From assembly GCF_003570995.1 (NCBI RefSeq), contig NZ_QXIY01000030.1, forward strand, positions 62,001-126,000: DNA of 64,000 nt, written 5' to 3'. The first letter of the stretch is position 1, and the number at the start of each line of letters is the position of its first letter. The DNA is from Candidatus Cryosericum septentrionale (GTDB lineage: Bacteria > Caldisericota > Caldisericia > Cryosericales > Cryosericaceae). Made by a program: the position numbers and the translations under genes. Below the pieces are notes generated by a model. That model saw only the letters and a list, made by a program, of their open reading frames with translations. It was not told the DNA's origin and made no database searches. Below are positions 15,519-23,967 of this stretch, one piece after another.

Positions 15519-15776
15519 TCAGGTCTTCCGCCCTATCTGGGGCATGTCGTTGGCAATGACGAGGGAGATGCTGAGCTTGTCAGTAACCGCGATGGCCTGA
15601 TACGCCTTGTTGATGGTGGAGAGGACCGTATCCATCTCGCCGTAGCAGCTCACCGCCATGTTTCCGACGACACAGCGAACGCCGGCTGCCTCCAATGCAC
15701 TCTCGAATTCCTTGATTACCACCGCCGTTCTCAAACCATCGTATGGAAACAGAATTGCTTGGACCTCAACGTTCAC
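15519..15776 (-). CDS. MTH1187/YkoF-like thiamine-binding family protein
   Basis: An 85-residue protein starting at GTG 15776, with a purine-rich AAAGGAAGG upstream. The sequence VEVQAILFPYD and the segment CVVGNMAVSCYGEMDTVLSTINKAY fit the small MTH1187/YkoF-like fold, a ferredoxin-like dimer reported to bind thiamine or related small molecules in some members. The frame stays open upstream to 15950, but that part overlaps the regulator gene and is not conserved-looking. It sits 5 nt before the radical SAM pair and may act in the same process. Its ligand here is unknown. Confidence 0.62.
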   Translation of the reverse strand: MNVEVQAILFPYDGLRTAVVIKEFESALEAAGVRCVVGNMAVSCYGEMDTVLSTINKAYQAIAVTDKLSISLVIANDMPQIGRKT

Positions 15777-15813
15777 GAAACGGCCTTCCTTTCCAGCCCC
15801 GGCAGGGGGTGAA

Positions 15814-17187
15814 CTACAGATTGTCGAGATCGTCGAGAGAAGTGGACAGCACAGCGATGACCTGTGGATCCCAGCGTCCCTCGTCAGTCTCCTTGTGAAG
15901 GATCTCCAGAGCCTGATCACGCGTGAACGCCGGACGATACGTCCGGTCACTTATCAAAGCTTCGAAGCTGTCGGCCACACTGACGATACGAACAAATTGG
16001 GAGACCTGATCCCCCTTCAGACCATCAGGATACCCCGAACCGTCCATCTTTTCATGATGATGCCGGACGATATCGGCCACCTCGCCGAATCCATGGACGG
16101 GTTTGATGATCTTCTCCCCATACTCGCTGTGTCGTTGCATCTCGGCCCACTCTGAGGGATCGAGCTTGCCCGGCTTGAAGAGGATCTCTCTGCGTATAAC
16201 CAGCTTGCCAACATCGTGCAGCGAACCGGCCATCTCCAGGACCCATAGCCCGTGCCCGTGGACGCCCATTCTCTTGCCAAGGATGACGCTGATACTTGCG
16301 ACCTTCTGGTTGTGACGTGGCTCCGTGGCCTCCGCCAGTTCAATGGCGTTCGTGATGACGCCAACGACCTCGGACAACGCGAAGCGCTGTTTGGTCATGC
16401 CCCTCAGTCGCGTCAGGGAACGCATGCGCACGCGCAGCTCTTCCCACGATACAGGTTTGTTGAGAAACTCGTCAGCACCGCTCTCGAACCCCTTGAGCTT
16501 GTCCACGAGTCCCGACAGCACCGTCAACATGATGACGGGCGTCGTGCCCAGCCGCTCCGTCGCGCGAATCTCCTTCACGACCTCGAACCCGTTGATGTCG
16601 GGCAAAAGCCCGTCCAGCAAAATGATGTCGAAGTTATCGGTGGCAGCCTGCTCGATGCCTTCCCGACCCGTCCGAACCCAGGTCACCTGGTACCCCCAGC
16701 TGCTCAGCTGCTCCGACAGCGCCACCCCATCGATTGCGCTGTCCTCGACGATAAGCACAGGCGCCTGATCGCCCTCTCCCTGACGTTCGCGCGAGAAGAA
16801 AACCAGCTCAACCCTGCGAATCATGTCGTCGTAGGTGATGGGTTTGACGACATAGTCGAACGCCCCCATCTGCATCGCTTTCATGACGTCGTCGTCCTTA
16901 CTGATGGCAGACACGACGATGATGGGTATGTTCTTGGTCGACAGGGCGGTGCGAAGAGTCTCGAGGACCGTCAGGCCGGTGATGTCTGGGAGGCGGAGAT
17001 CCAGCAGAATAAGGCCGGGCTGTTCCTTGACAGCCAGGTCAATGCCTTCCCAGCCAGTGCTTGCGGTGAAGGCTGCATAGCCCGCTCGTCGCAACATGTC
17101 TCCATACAGATGCAGGCTCTCGATGTCGTCATCGACTACCAAGACCTTTCGTTCCACCAGCGCACCCCCGGTTCTGTCCTTGTTCAT
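15814..17187 (-). CDS. Two-receiver response regulator with HD-GYP phosphodiesterase domain
   Basis: A 457-residue signalling protein. The first receiver domain (about residues 12-130) has VVDDDIES, the phospho-acceptor Asp in LLDLRLPD and the Lys in VVKPIT. The second receiver (about 145-265) has VEDSAIDG, LLDGLLPD and LNKPVS. The HD-GYP domain (about 285-450) has HDVGK, the HHEKMDGSGYPDGL motif and VADSFEALISDRTYR, the residues for hydrolysing cyclic di-GMP. ATG 17187 follows GGAAGCGGG; a TTG at 17217 without a ribosome binding site is less likely. It is first in the minus-strand unit ending with the radical SAM genes and is divergent from 17342. No cognate histidine kinase is present. Confidence 0.85.
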   Translation of the reverse strand: MNKDRTGGALVERKVLVVDDDIESLHLYGDMLRRAGYAAFTASTGWEGIDLAVKEQPGLILLDLRLPDITGLTVLETLRTALSTKNIPIIVVSAISKDDDVMKAMQMGAFDYVVKPITYDDMIRRVELVFFSRERQGEGDQAPVLIVEDSAIDGVALSEQLSSWGYQVTWVRTGREGIEQAATDNFDIILLDGLLPDINGFEVVKEIRATERLGTTPVIMLTVLSGLVDKLKGFESGADEFLNKPVSWEELRVRMRSLTRLRGMTKQRFALSEVVGVITNAIELAEATEPRHNQKVASISVILGKRMGVHGHGLWVLEMAGSLHDVGKLVIRREILFKPGKLDPSEWAEMQRHSEYGEKIIKPVHGFGEVADIVRHHHEKMDGSGYPDGLKGDQVSQFVRIVSVADSFEALISDRTYRPAFTRDQALEILHKETDEGRWDPQVIAVLSTSLDDLDNL

Positions 17188-17341
17188 CGCCCGCTTCCAA
17201 CAAACGCGCGGAAACAAATCGGCACCTGCACTCCCAACAACGCTCTAATAGAGTATTATGTATGCATCCGAACAAAAAGCAATTCCGGACAGAATGGCTG
17301 CAAGCTCCGGAAACACAGGAAGCCGGACCTCGGAGGCACCA

Positions 17342-18034
17342 ATGCGCACCTTCACCGAAACGGACTTATGTGGCCTGACTCGCCAGAACGGAGAGTCCAG
17401 GGAACAGGCAGCCATGGCCTCTGATGCCCATTCGACCCTGGTCGTTCACTCGGCCTCCGGCCACTCGGGCAAGACGACGATCTGCCGATCGCTCGTACGA
17501 GACCTTCCTTTTGAGGTGTATATCAAGCTGTCGCGCCACAGCCTGCACCTCGCGACACACTCGCTGGCAGCTGGAACACTGCCCATCGAAGGAGGCGATA
17601 CTGGACGCCTGAGCCAGTCGGAGCGCTCTCCATGGCTGCGGCCGTTGCGTGACATTATTCTCCTCGACGGACCTTATCAGGAGACAGAGGAGGCGGTGGC
17701 CACGACCCTTCAGCAGTGGCCCCTGGAGACACGTGTCCTCATCGAAGGCAACTGTTCATCTGTCCCGGAAAGGTCGCGCTATATGTACGTCCTGCGCTGT
17801 CCCCTTCTGCAGAGTGCCAAGCCCGACATGGGCATCATGGCTGCCCGGGCAGACCTGCTCGTCGTGAACAGGTTCCCTGGCTGTACGCCGGCCGAAGAAG
17901 CCGCCCTCCTTGCACTCCTCAGAGACTGGAACCCGCACGCGAACCAGATCTCAGGATCCGTACAGGACGCGGTGTTCATCGAGACGGTCGAAGCGGCCGT
18001 CCTCGACCTTCTCCCGTTACTGCACTCCGCTTGA
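17342..18034 (+). CDS. P-loop NTPase of unknown function (distantly MobB-like)
   Basis: A 230-residue protein with a Walker A motif SGHSGKTTICRS about 35 residues in and strand motifs IILLDGPY and VLIEGNCS that may act as Walker B. GGDTGRL and the general order recall MobB-like or small GTPase/kinase proteins, but no specific family is certain. The frame is open from 17258. I chose ATG 17342 because GGAGG ends 5 nt before it, whereas the earlier ATG lacks a ribosome binding site. A TATTAT-like -10 and a CTCTA-A-TAGAG dyad lie near 17245-17260 in the divergent gap. A small conserved-looking gene follows 72 nt downstream. Confidence 0.5.
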   Translation: MRTFTETDLCGLTRQNGESREQAAMASDAHSTLVVHSASGHSGKTTICRSLVRDLPFEVYIKLSRHSLHLATHSLAAGTLPIEGGDTGRLSQSERSPWLRPLRDIILLDGPYQETEEAVATTLQQWPLETRVLIEGNCSSVPERSRYMYVLRCPLLQSAKPDMGIMAARADLLVVNRFPGCTPAEEAALLALLRDWNPHANQISGSVQDAVFIETVEAAVLDLLPLLHSA

Positions 18035-18106
18035 AAATGCGCTCCCACATGACACACTATACTGTCGGTGCCTGCTGCCGGTAGAATCAGAAATCAGGAG
18101 GTTCCC

Positions 18107-18289
18107 ATGGAAGAAGTTGCACAGGAAGTCCGCGATGAACTGCTCAAGGCAGCAACCGACGGATTTATAGATTGCGGCAAAGCCATAGCCATCGCCCGCA
18201 AGCTGAACATCGACCCCAGAGTCGTGGGCAAGGCCTGCGACTTGCTGCACATACGGGTTCGCTCCTGTTCACTCGGCCTGTTCGACTAG
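18107..18289 (+). CDS. Small protein of unknown function, 60 residues
   Basis: It begins at ATG 18107 with an AGGAGG 6 nt upstream; the frame is open from 18068. The sequence has an amphipathic helical N-terminal part (VRDELLKAATDG) and IAIARKLNIDPRVVGKACD, which looks like a winged-helix or HTH-like core. It ends LHIRVRSCSLGLFD. From memory, similar short proteins occur in other anaerobes, but their function is unknown to me. It is followed after 3 nt by the DUF1461 gene, so the two are likely translated from one mRNA. Confidence 0.6.
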   Translation: MEEVAQEVRDELLKAATDGFIDCGKAIAIARKLNIDPRVVGKACDLLHIRVRSCSLGLFD

Positions 18290-18292
18290 CCA

Positions 18293-18925
18293 GTGCCAGC
18301 ACTTATCGTCCTCGCCACTGCCACCGCAGTAGTGGCGGTCCTGCTGACGCCGTTTTCACTTCTCGTCAACTTCATGCCACTCCAGAGACTCCTGCTTTCC
18401 ATGGTCGGCACAACGGGAGGCACGGCGCCTCGCTTTGATGTGGCTGAAGCCGTCCGCCGCGTGGCAGACCTGCTCAAGTATCTTGCGTTCCGCAGACCTC
18501 TGCCGAATGACGTCTTCTACTCGCCCCTGGAGCTTGCACACATGGGCGACGTCCAGGCGATCTTCCAGGGGGTCTATCTGACAGCGCTTGTCTCATGTCT
18601 GCTGACAGTTGTCCTCATTACTTTCCTTCGCAGAAAAGGACGCGACATTTGCCGTGTTGCCCGGGCAGCCGGCATCACAGTGCTCGCTCTCGTTGCCGCT
18701 CTGGGCACCATCTCGGTCACCATCGGTTTTGATGCGCTGTTCATCGACTTCCACGAGCTCACCTTTTCGAACAACTTCTGGCTTCTCCCTGAAGACTCCG
18801 GACTCATCCGCCTGTTCCCCGAAAATTACTTCATGAGCTACTTCTTCATCGCACTCAGTGCGACCGTCGTTGTTGCCCTGATCCTCATGATTCTGTCACG
18901 CCGCAGGCGCACTCTCCGGCTTTAA
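18293..18925 (+). CDS. DUF1461 / TIGR01906-type integral membrane protein
   Basis: A 210-residue membrane protein with about four transmembrane helices: around residues 4-25, 95-112, 125-145 and 180-203. Between helices 1 and 2 is an extracytoplasmic segment with YLAFRRPLPNDVFYSPLELAHM. After helix 3 comes FIDFHELTFSNNFWLLPEDSGLIRLFP, here shortened to the key words HELTFSNNFW and LIRLFPENYF, typical of DUF1461. Its function is unknown. The start is GTG at 18293, 3 nt after the previous stop and without its own ribosome binding site, so translational coupling is likely. The next in-frame ATG would remove helix 1. Confidence 0.75.
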   Translation: MPALIVLATATAVVAVLLTPFSLLVNFMPLQRLLLSMVGTTGGTAPRFDVAEAVRRVADLLKYLAFRRPLPNDVFYSPLELAHMGDVQAIFQGVYLTALVSCLLTVVLITFLRRKGRDICRVARAAGITVLALVAALGTISVTIGFDALFIDFHELTFSNNFWLLPEDSGLIRLFPENYFMSYFFIALSATVVVALILMILSRRRRTLRL

Positions 18926-18982
18926 CCATCGCTCATTGCTGATATACTCCTTGGGTAAGCAGCCATGCACAGCCCCGCTGTG
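18921..18982 (+). promoter_or_regulatory. Promoter and short leader of the mtnP operon
   Basis: TTTAAC (18921-18926), a 16-nt spacer and TATACT (18943-18948). In the transcribed leader CACAGC-CCC-GCTGTG (18968-18982) forms a 6-bp hairpin about 12 nt before the AAAGGAG ribosome binding site. It may influence translation. Confidence 0.5.
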
Positions 18983-19001
18983 TATAACAAAGGAGACACA
19001 C

Positions 19002-19808
19002 ATGGAACAACGTGCTGAAATCGGGATCATCGGTGGTTCCGGATTCTACTCTCTGCTCGACAACGCTGAGAACATCAACATCGAAACACCCTATGGAGCG
19101 CCATCGGACCTCATCTCGCTTGGTGAGATCGCGGGCCGCAAGGTCGCGTTCCTGCCCCGCCACGGCAAGCACCACCAGCTGCCACCGCACATGATCAACT
19201 ACCGTGCCAACATCTGGGCTCTCAAGTCTCTTGGTGTCCGGTATATCATCGCTCCTACCGCCGTCGGTTCACTGCAGCCAGACATTAAGGTGGGCGACCT
19301 CGTCATCACCGACCAGTTCATCGACCGGACGCGCCGCGCCGATACGACGTTCTACAACGGGCCTGTCGTCACCCACGTCTCCACGGCCGATCCGTACTGT
19401 CCCGTCCTGAACAGGATCGCAGTCGCGACCATCAGGAGCCTGGACTTGCCGGTGCACGATGGCGGCACCTGTGTCGTCATCGAGGGACCACGATTCTCCA
19501 CCAAGGCCGAGAGCAACTGGTTCACCCGTATGGGCTGGCACACCGTCAACATGACACAGTATCCCGAGGTCGCCCTGGCCCGCGAGCAGGCGATGTGCTA
19601 CTGCAATATCTCGGTCATCACGGACTATGACGCCGGGCTGGTCGCAGAGGGGGCAGTCGACCCCGTCAGCAACGAAGCGGTCATCAAAGCATTCACAGCC
19701 AATCTCAAGAACCTTGTGACCATCATCGAGAAGATGGTCCCGCAGATCCCCGGCCCCGACGAAGACTGCACTTGCTTTCACGCCCTGGATGGCGCCAGCA
19801 TCGGCTAA
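19002..19808 (+). CDS. mtnP: S-methyl-5'-thioadenosine phosphorylase (MTAP family)
   Basis: A 268-residue PNP/UDP phosphorylase family 2 protein. It cleaves 5'-methylthioadenosine (or methylthioinosine) with phosphate, recycling the by-product of polyamine synthesis. The start GIIGGSGFYSLL is the N-terminal phosphate loop. LPRHGKHHQLPPHMINYRAN and PTAVGSLQPDIKVGDLVI are the family signatures. The base and ribose pocket lies around GPRFSTKAE and NMTQYPEVALARE. SVITDYDAG holds the Asp residues that separate adenosine-type from inosine-type enzymes. ATG 19002 has AAAGGAG 7 nt upstream. It fits with the decarboxylase at 7517 if both serve polyamine metabolism. Confidence 0.87.
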   Translation: MEQRAEIGIIGGSGFYSLLDNAENINIETPYGAPSDLISLGEIAGRKVAFLPRHGKHHQLPPHMINYRANIWALKSLGVRYIIAPTAVGSLQPDIKVGDLVITDQFIDRTRRADTTFYNGPVVTHVSTADPYCPVLNRIAVATIRSLDLPVHDGGTCVVIEGPRFSTKAESNWFTRMGWHTVNMTQYPEVALAREQAMCYCNISVITDYDAGLVAEGAVDPVSNEAVIKAFTANLKNLVTIIEKMVPQIPGPDEDCTCFHALDGASIG

Positions 19809-19811
19809 CCC

Positions 19812-20495
19812 ATGCTTCCTATTCGCGACGACACGCCATCCCGCACGTTTCCGCTGGTCACGTTCCTGCTAGTCCTGGCCAACGGTCTCGTGTGGCTGTG
19901 GGAGGTGTCGCTGGGCAGCGGCGCGGCCCTGACCTCCGCATACCTCCGCTTCGGTTTCATGCCTGGCGTCCTGACGGGCGCCCACGAGGCCCCGCCAGGG
20001 GCGCTCCAGCCGTACATCCTCACGACCCTGACATCCATGTTCATGCACGGGAGCTGGACCCACATCCTGGGCAACATGCTGTTCCTGTGGATCTTTGGCA
20101 ACAACATCGAGGATCATCTTGGCCACGGCAAGTACCTGCTGTTCTACCTGGCGGGCGGCGTGGCGGCCGCCATGACCCAGCTGCTTTCCGGACCGTCTTC
20201 CATGCTCCCCACCATCGGAGCGAGCGGCGCTATCGCCGCCGTCATGGGAGCGTACTTCTTCCTGTTTCCCAGAGCCAAGGTTCAGACCCTGGTCTTCTTC
20301 ATCTTCATCACGACCGTGCGCCTGCCTGCCTGGATCTTCCTCGGCATCTGGTTCGTGATGCAGCTGTTCGAGGGGACGTTCGGTACAGCCCAGGGAGTCG
20401 CCGTATGGGCACACGTGGGAGGCTTCCTGTTCGGGGTCCTGATTGCATGGATCAGCAGCAGGCGAGGACGGACCCGTATGGAGTACGAGGTCTGA
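19812..20495 (+). CDS. Rhomboid-family intramembrane serine protease
   Basis: A 227-residue membrane protein with six predicted helices. The catalytic Ser is in GASGAIAAVMGAY (about residues 137-149) and the catalytic His in VWAHVGGFLFG near residue 202. The L1 loop has the conserved HGSWTHILGNMLFLWIFG, including His-x2-x2-HxxxN. It should cleave transmembrane substrates within the membrane. The gene begins 3 nt after mtnP and is followed after 14 nt by surE, so it belongs to the same operon. Its substrate is unknown. Confidence 0.88.
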   Translation: MLPIRDDTPSRTFPLVTFLLVLANGLVWLWEVSLGSGAALTSAYLRFGFMPGVLTGAHEAPPGALQPYILTTLTSMFMHGSWTHILGNMLFLWIFGNNIEDHLGHGKYLLFYLAGGVAAAMTQLLSGPSSMLPTIGASGAIAAVMGAYFFLFPRAKVQTLVFFIFITTVRLPAWIFLGIWFVMQLFEGTFGTAQGVAVWAHVGGFLFGVLIAWISSRRGRTRMEYEV

Positions 20496-20509
20496 GGAGG
20501 AACACATAC

Positions 20510-21343
20510 ATGCACATCCTTGTCACCAATGACGACGGACTGTGGGCGCAGGGGATCCAGGCTCTCGTCGCGGCCATCCCTGCGGAACATACGATTTCGG
20601 TCGTTGCGCCCGCGTCTCCCCAGAGCGCCAAAGGGCACTCCCTTACCATGCACAAGCCTCTGCGCGTCACCAAGGTGGACGACTATGTCCACCCTGGCGT
20701 GGATGCGTGGTCCGTTTCGGGCACTCCCGTCGATTGCATGATGCTGGGACTCGACACACTGGTAGAGCAGAAGGTCGACATTGTCTTCTCCGGCATCAAC
20801 CACGGTGACAACCTGGGCGACGACCTGCCATACTCCGGTACGGTATCGGGCGCCTATGAGGCGTTTCTGTCCGGGTACCCCAGCATCGCATTCTCCACGG
20901 CATTTCCACGGACAGGAAACCCTGGGTTTGATTTCAGCCCCATCACTTGGTTCCTGCAGAAGATGCTCCCCCTCATACCAGAACTCATCGGGATCAACCA
21001 GCCCCTCACGAAGAGCTTCAGCAATGAGCTCAACGGGAGCCTGTTCCTCAACGTCAATGCCCCCAACTGTCCGGTTTCAGATGTCAAGGGAATCCGGATC
21101 GTCCCTCAGGGGCGCCGCCGCTACGCGCATCGTGTCACCGCTAGTGTGGACCAGTTTGGAGCCCCCATCTACTGGATAGGGGGAGACGTCCCACCGATAC
21201 CACAGGAAGGAACTGATGTCACCGCCGTAGCAGACGGGTACATCAGTGTCACGCCCCTGGGTATCGATCTGACGGACTATATCCTTCTGGAGCGGCTGCA
21301 GCAACTCGGCACGTTCGCCGGCCTCACGCCGGCCTCGCAGTAG
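20510..21343 (+). CDS. surE: 5'/3'-nucleotidase SurE
   Basis: A 277-residue SurE acid phosphatase acting on nucleoside monophosphates. The N-terminal motif ILVTNDDGLWAQGIQAL has the metal-binding Asp pair DD. VAPASPQSAKGHSLT has the conserved Ser and the substrate loop. The second metal site is in SGINHGDNLGDDLPYSGTVSGA, where the Asn of INHG is a ligand. The length is typical for the 250-280 class. The ATG at 20510 is preceded by GAGGAGG. It sits between the rhomboid and RNase J-like genes. Confidence 0.92.
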   Translation: MHILVTNDDGLWAQGIQALVAAIPAEHTISVVAPASPQSAKGHSLTMHKPLRVTKVDDYVHPGVDAWSVSGTPVDCMMLGLDTLVEQKVDIVFSGINHGDNLGDDLPYSGTVSGAYEAFLSGYPSIAFSTAFPRTGNPGFDFSPITWFLQKMLPLIPELIGINQPLTKSFSNELNGSLFLNVNAPNCPVSDVKGIRIVPQGRRRYAHRVTASVDQFGAPIYWIGGDVPPIPQEGTDVTAVADGYISVTPLGIDLTDYILLERLQQLGTFAGLTPASQ

Positions 21344-21381
21344 ACACATCGATAACTGGCACTACGAAGGAGGGCCTCTTT

Positions 21382-22941
21382 ATGGCACAGTTTACAATGC
21401 TGGACGGCGCCACCACTATTGGCGGCACCAAGCTTCTGTTCGAGGCGAGCACGTCTCCCAATACGACGCGTCTGCTGTTCGATTTTGGGCTCAGCTACAC
21501 CACCATGGGCGCATACTTCGAGGAATTCCTTACGCCGCGCACATCGGCGGGTCTCACGGACTACCTGACGACAGGGCTGCTGCCAAAGCTGCGATTCTAC
21601 CGTTCCGACCTCACGGCGCTCCTTCAGGAGATGCAGCCTGAACTGGCCAGACAACTGGCGGACCCTGGTCACATCGACGCCTGCTTCATTACACACGCGC
21701 ATGTCGATCACACTGGTTCGATCTCGTTTCTGGACGAGATCATCCCGCTGTATGCCACCCCGGTGACAGCAGCCATACTGAGCGCTGTCGAAGAAAGCCA
21801 GTTCAGTGCTGGACCAGAAAACAGCGTCACGGATTTCATCCTGCGCCCCAACCTAGGCTCCAACAAACACGGCCAGCGAACGCTGCATGAGCTTACTGCA
21901 CCCGTCACGTTTCCTGATTGCCGTGTGACGGCGTACCCTGTAGACCACAGTATCCCCGGAGCCTGCGCATATCTCATCGAATATGATGGCGGTACTGTCG
22001 TCTATACCGGCGATCTGCGGTTCCACGGCCGTATGGGGCATGTCACCCGTGAGACCATCACGGCACTCGCTGGCCTCCATCCGGACACCGTCATCATAGA
22101 AGGAACGAATCTTCGGCCCGATCATCAGGAAGAACCGATGGAGCCAGCATTCCGGCGCCGTTGTGCCTTCTGGTCGGAACAAGAAGTAGAGCAGAAGGCG
22201 CTGGAAGAAGCGACAAAGGCGACAGGCCTCATCCTGGCCGACTTTGGCATGAAAGACCTGGACCGCCTCATGACCTTTCAGCGTGTCGCACGTGCTACCG
22301 GCCGCAACCTGGGGATCGTTCCGCGGGACGCATTCATCGTGCAGCGGGCGCAACAGGCCGGCTACCCGACCATCGACCTGAACGATCCATCAGTCGTGCT
22401 CTATGTCAAGCGCGGCGGCAGCGGCATGTATGACAAGGGTGATATCAAACAGGACTGGGCGCGCAGCCCCCTCCTACGCTTTGCAGGGACGGATCCCGAT
22501 TCCCTGGATGCCCAGGGACGTCGGGATGCTGTTGAGGACGTCCTGAACGGTTCCTGCCCACGCATCGTCCGTGCAGCAGAGGTCTCAGCTCATCAGTCAG
22601 CGTACCTTCTCTCGCTGGGATACTGGGATATCCAGGAACTGTGTGATCTGCGCCCCGGGCCTGGTTCATTGTATATTCACTCCTCCGCCGAGGCGTTCAA
22701 TGAGGAGATGCATTGGAGTCAGGAACGCCTCGCCCGCTGGCTGAACCTTGCAGGAATGGATTCCATTCACATCCATGCATCCGGGCATGCACCCCAGGAG
22801 GATCTGTTCCGGATCGTCGAAGAGCTTGCTTCCACCCATGTCTATCCCATTCATACGGAACATCCGGAACGATATGTTGAGCAATTCGGGAGCTTGGCGA
22901 CGCTTCTTGCTAACGGCCAGATAGCCCAGCTCCACAATTGA
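21382..22941 (+). CDS. RNase J-like metallo-beta-lactamase nuclease
   Basis: A 519-residue MBL/beta-CASP nuclease. The metal site is THAHVDHTGSI (H-x-H-x-D-H, about residues 105-115). A further Asp lies in VYTGDLRFHG. The beta-CASP domain (about 250-400) includes FGMKDLDRL. The C-terminal RMMBL motif is IHASGHAPQEDL, with HASGH typical of RNase J. The N-terminus is longer and less canonical than that of housekeeping RNase J, so this may be a paralog processing a limited set of RNAs. SD AAGGAGG precedes the ATG. Its last seven codons form the left copy of the 21-nt repeat that flanks the thiamine cassette. Confidence 0.8.
   Translation: MAQFTMLDGATTIGGTKLLFEASTSPNTTRLLFDFGLSYTTMGAYFEEFLTPRTSAGLTDYLTTGLLPKLRFYRSDLTALLQEMQPELARQLADPGHIDACFITHAHVDHTGSISFLDEIIPLYATPVTAAILSAVEESQFSAGPENSVTDFILRPNLGSNKHGQRTLHELTAPVTFPDCRVTAYPVDHSIPGACAYLIEYDGGTVVYTGDLRFHGRMGHVTRETITALAGLHPDTVIIEGTNLRPDHQEEPMEPAFRRRCAFWSEQEVEQKALEEATKATGLILADFGMKDLDRLMTFQRVARATGRNLGIVPRDAFIVQRAQQAGYPTIDLNDPSVVLYVKRGGSGMYDKGDIKQDWARSPLLRFAGTDPDSLDAQGRRDAVEDVLNGSCPRIVRAAEVSAHQSAYLLSLGYWDIQELCDLRPGPGSLYIHSSAEAFNEEMHWSQERLARWLNLAGMDSIHIHASGHAPQEDLFRIVEELASTHVYPIHTEHPERYVEQFGSLATLLANGQIAQLHN
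22921..22941 (+). repeat. Left direct repeat flanking the thiamine cassette
   Basis: This is the 3' end of the RNase J-like gene including its TGA. It begins ATAGCCCAGC and ends CCACAATTGA. It matches 27361-27381 at 20 of 21 positions. The single difference changes a Leu codon to a Val codon when both are read in the gene's frame. Confidence 0.75.
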
Positions 22942-22971
22942 GCTTTGACTAGAGGCTCATCACGGGAGCAA

Positions 22972-22999
22972 TTGATATCATGGTGTAACGTGATACTAT
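22972..22999 (+). promoter_or_regulatory. Promoter of the thiamine operon
   Basis: TTGATA (22972-22977), a 16-nt spacer and TACTAT (22994-22999). The predicted start near 23006 places the TPP aptamer at the very 5' end of the transcript. Confidence 0.55.
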
Positions 23000-23010
23000 G
23001 AAATAGTAAA

Positions 23011-23144
23011 GCAATTGCGGGGGAACTCTTCGGAGTTGAGAAGGTTAAAACCTGACCCTTTGAACCTGTCAGTTCACACTGTCGTAGGGAAGCGAATTAA
23101 CGTGATAAAAGGCATCCGCTGAACTCGGCGGATGCCGTTTTGTT
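23011..23144 (+). ncRNA. TPP riboswitch with downstream intrinsic terminator
   Basis: The thi-box core is clear: GGAGTTGAGA, then ACCCTTTGAACCTG, then CGTAGGGAAGCG. The aptamer spans about 23011-23095. An expression platform follows: GGCATCCGC (23111-23119) pairs with GCGGATGCC (23128-23136), and GTTTTGTT comes next. TPP binding should favour the terminator and switch off thiD-cytX-thiM-thiE-HAD. The AAGGAG site for thiD lies directly after the terminator. Confidence 0.92.
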
Positions 23145-23160
23145 ATATAAGGAGACAACC

Positions 23161-23967
23161 ATGAAAAAAGTTCTGACTATCGCCGGTTCGGATTGCAGTG
23201 GCGGCGCTGGTATCCAGGCCGATCTCAAAACCTTTGCAGCCCATGGCGTTTACGGCATGAGCGTGATTGTCTCGGTGGTTGCGGAGAATACGTTTCATGT
23301 CATAGACATGCAGGATATCACCCCCGAACTGATTGAAAAACAGATCGACGCAGTTTTTGAGGATATCGAGGTGGATGCTGTGAAAGTAGGCATGCTGTCG
23401 CACTCCTGCTGCATGGAAGCTGTAGAGCGCAAGCTCAGGAAATACAGGCCGCAGCATGTCGTGATCGACCCCGTGATGGTCGCCAAAAATGGCTGTCCTC
23501 TCATGGACCCGAATGCTGTCGACACGCTTATTCACAAGATACTCCCGCTCGCAGATGTCCTTACTCCGAATATCCCGGAGGCCGAAAAAATCGCGGGATT
23601 CCAGATAACCTCCACCGGAGATATGAAGCAGGCAGCAAAGTGCATTTATGAGCTGGGAGCAAAAAATGTCCTGGTCAAGAGCGGCCATGCCAGCGGCGAC
23701 GCACTGGACATCCTGTACGACGGCAAAAGGTTCTATTATTTCAGTGCAGAGCGCATCAACACCAAAAACACACATGGCACTGGATGCACGTATTCCTCTG
23801 CGATCGCTTCCAACCTTGCGCTGGGGCTTCCGTTGGAAGAAGCAGTGAAACGGGCAAAAGAGTATGTCACAACAGCGATCCGGCATTCGCTTGCCATAGG
23901 AAAAGGCTGTGGGCCGACCCACCACTTTTACGACCTTTACAAAGCGGCGGGCATCCCCGATGTATAA
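23161..23967 (+). CDS. thiD: Hydroxymethylpyrimidine (phosphate) kinase
   Basis: A 268-residue ribokinase-fold enzyme that phosphorylates HMP to HMP-P and then to HMP-PP. The N-terminus [20 protein letters not shown] is the ThiD substrate motif. DPVMVAKNG and [12 protein letters not shown] follow. The anion-hole motif [14 protein letters not shown] lies near residue 205. The start ATG 23161 has AAGGAG 8 nt upstream. It is the first gene after the TPP riboswitch and overlaps cytX by 8 nt. The A+T content is visibly higher than in the neighbouring housekeeping genes. Confidence 0.93.
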   Translation: MKKVLTIAGSDCSGGAGIQADLKTFAAHGVYGMSVIVSVVAENTFHVIDMQDITPELIEKQIDAVFEDIEVDAVKVGMLSHSCCMEAVERKLRKYRPQHVVIDPVMVAKNGCPLMDPNAVDTLIHKILPLADVLTPNIPEAEKIAGFQITSTGDMKQAAKCIYELGAKNVLVKSGHASGDALDILYDGKRFYYFSAERINTKNTHGTGCTYSSAIASNLALGLPLEEAVKRAKEYVTTAIRHSLAIGKGCGPTHHFYDLYKAAGIPDV

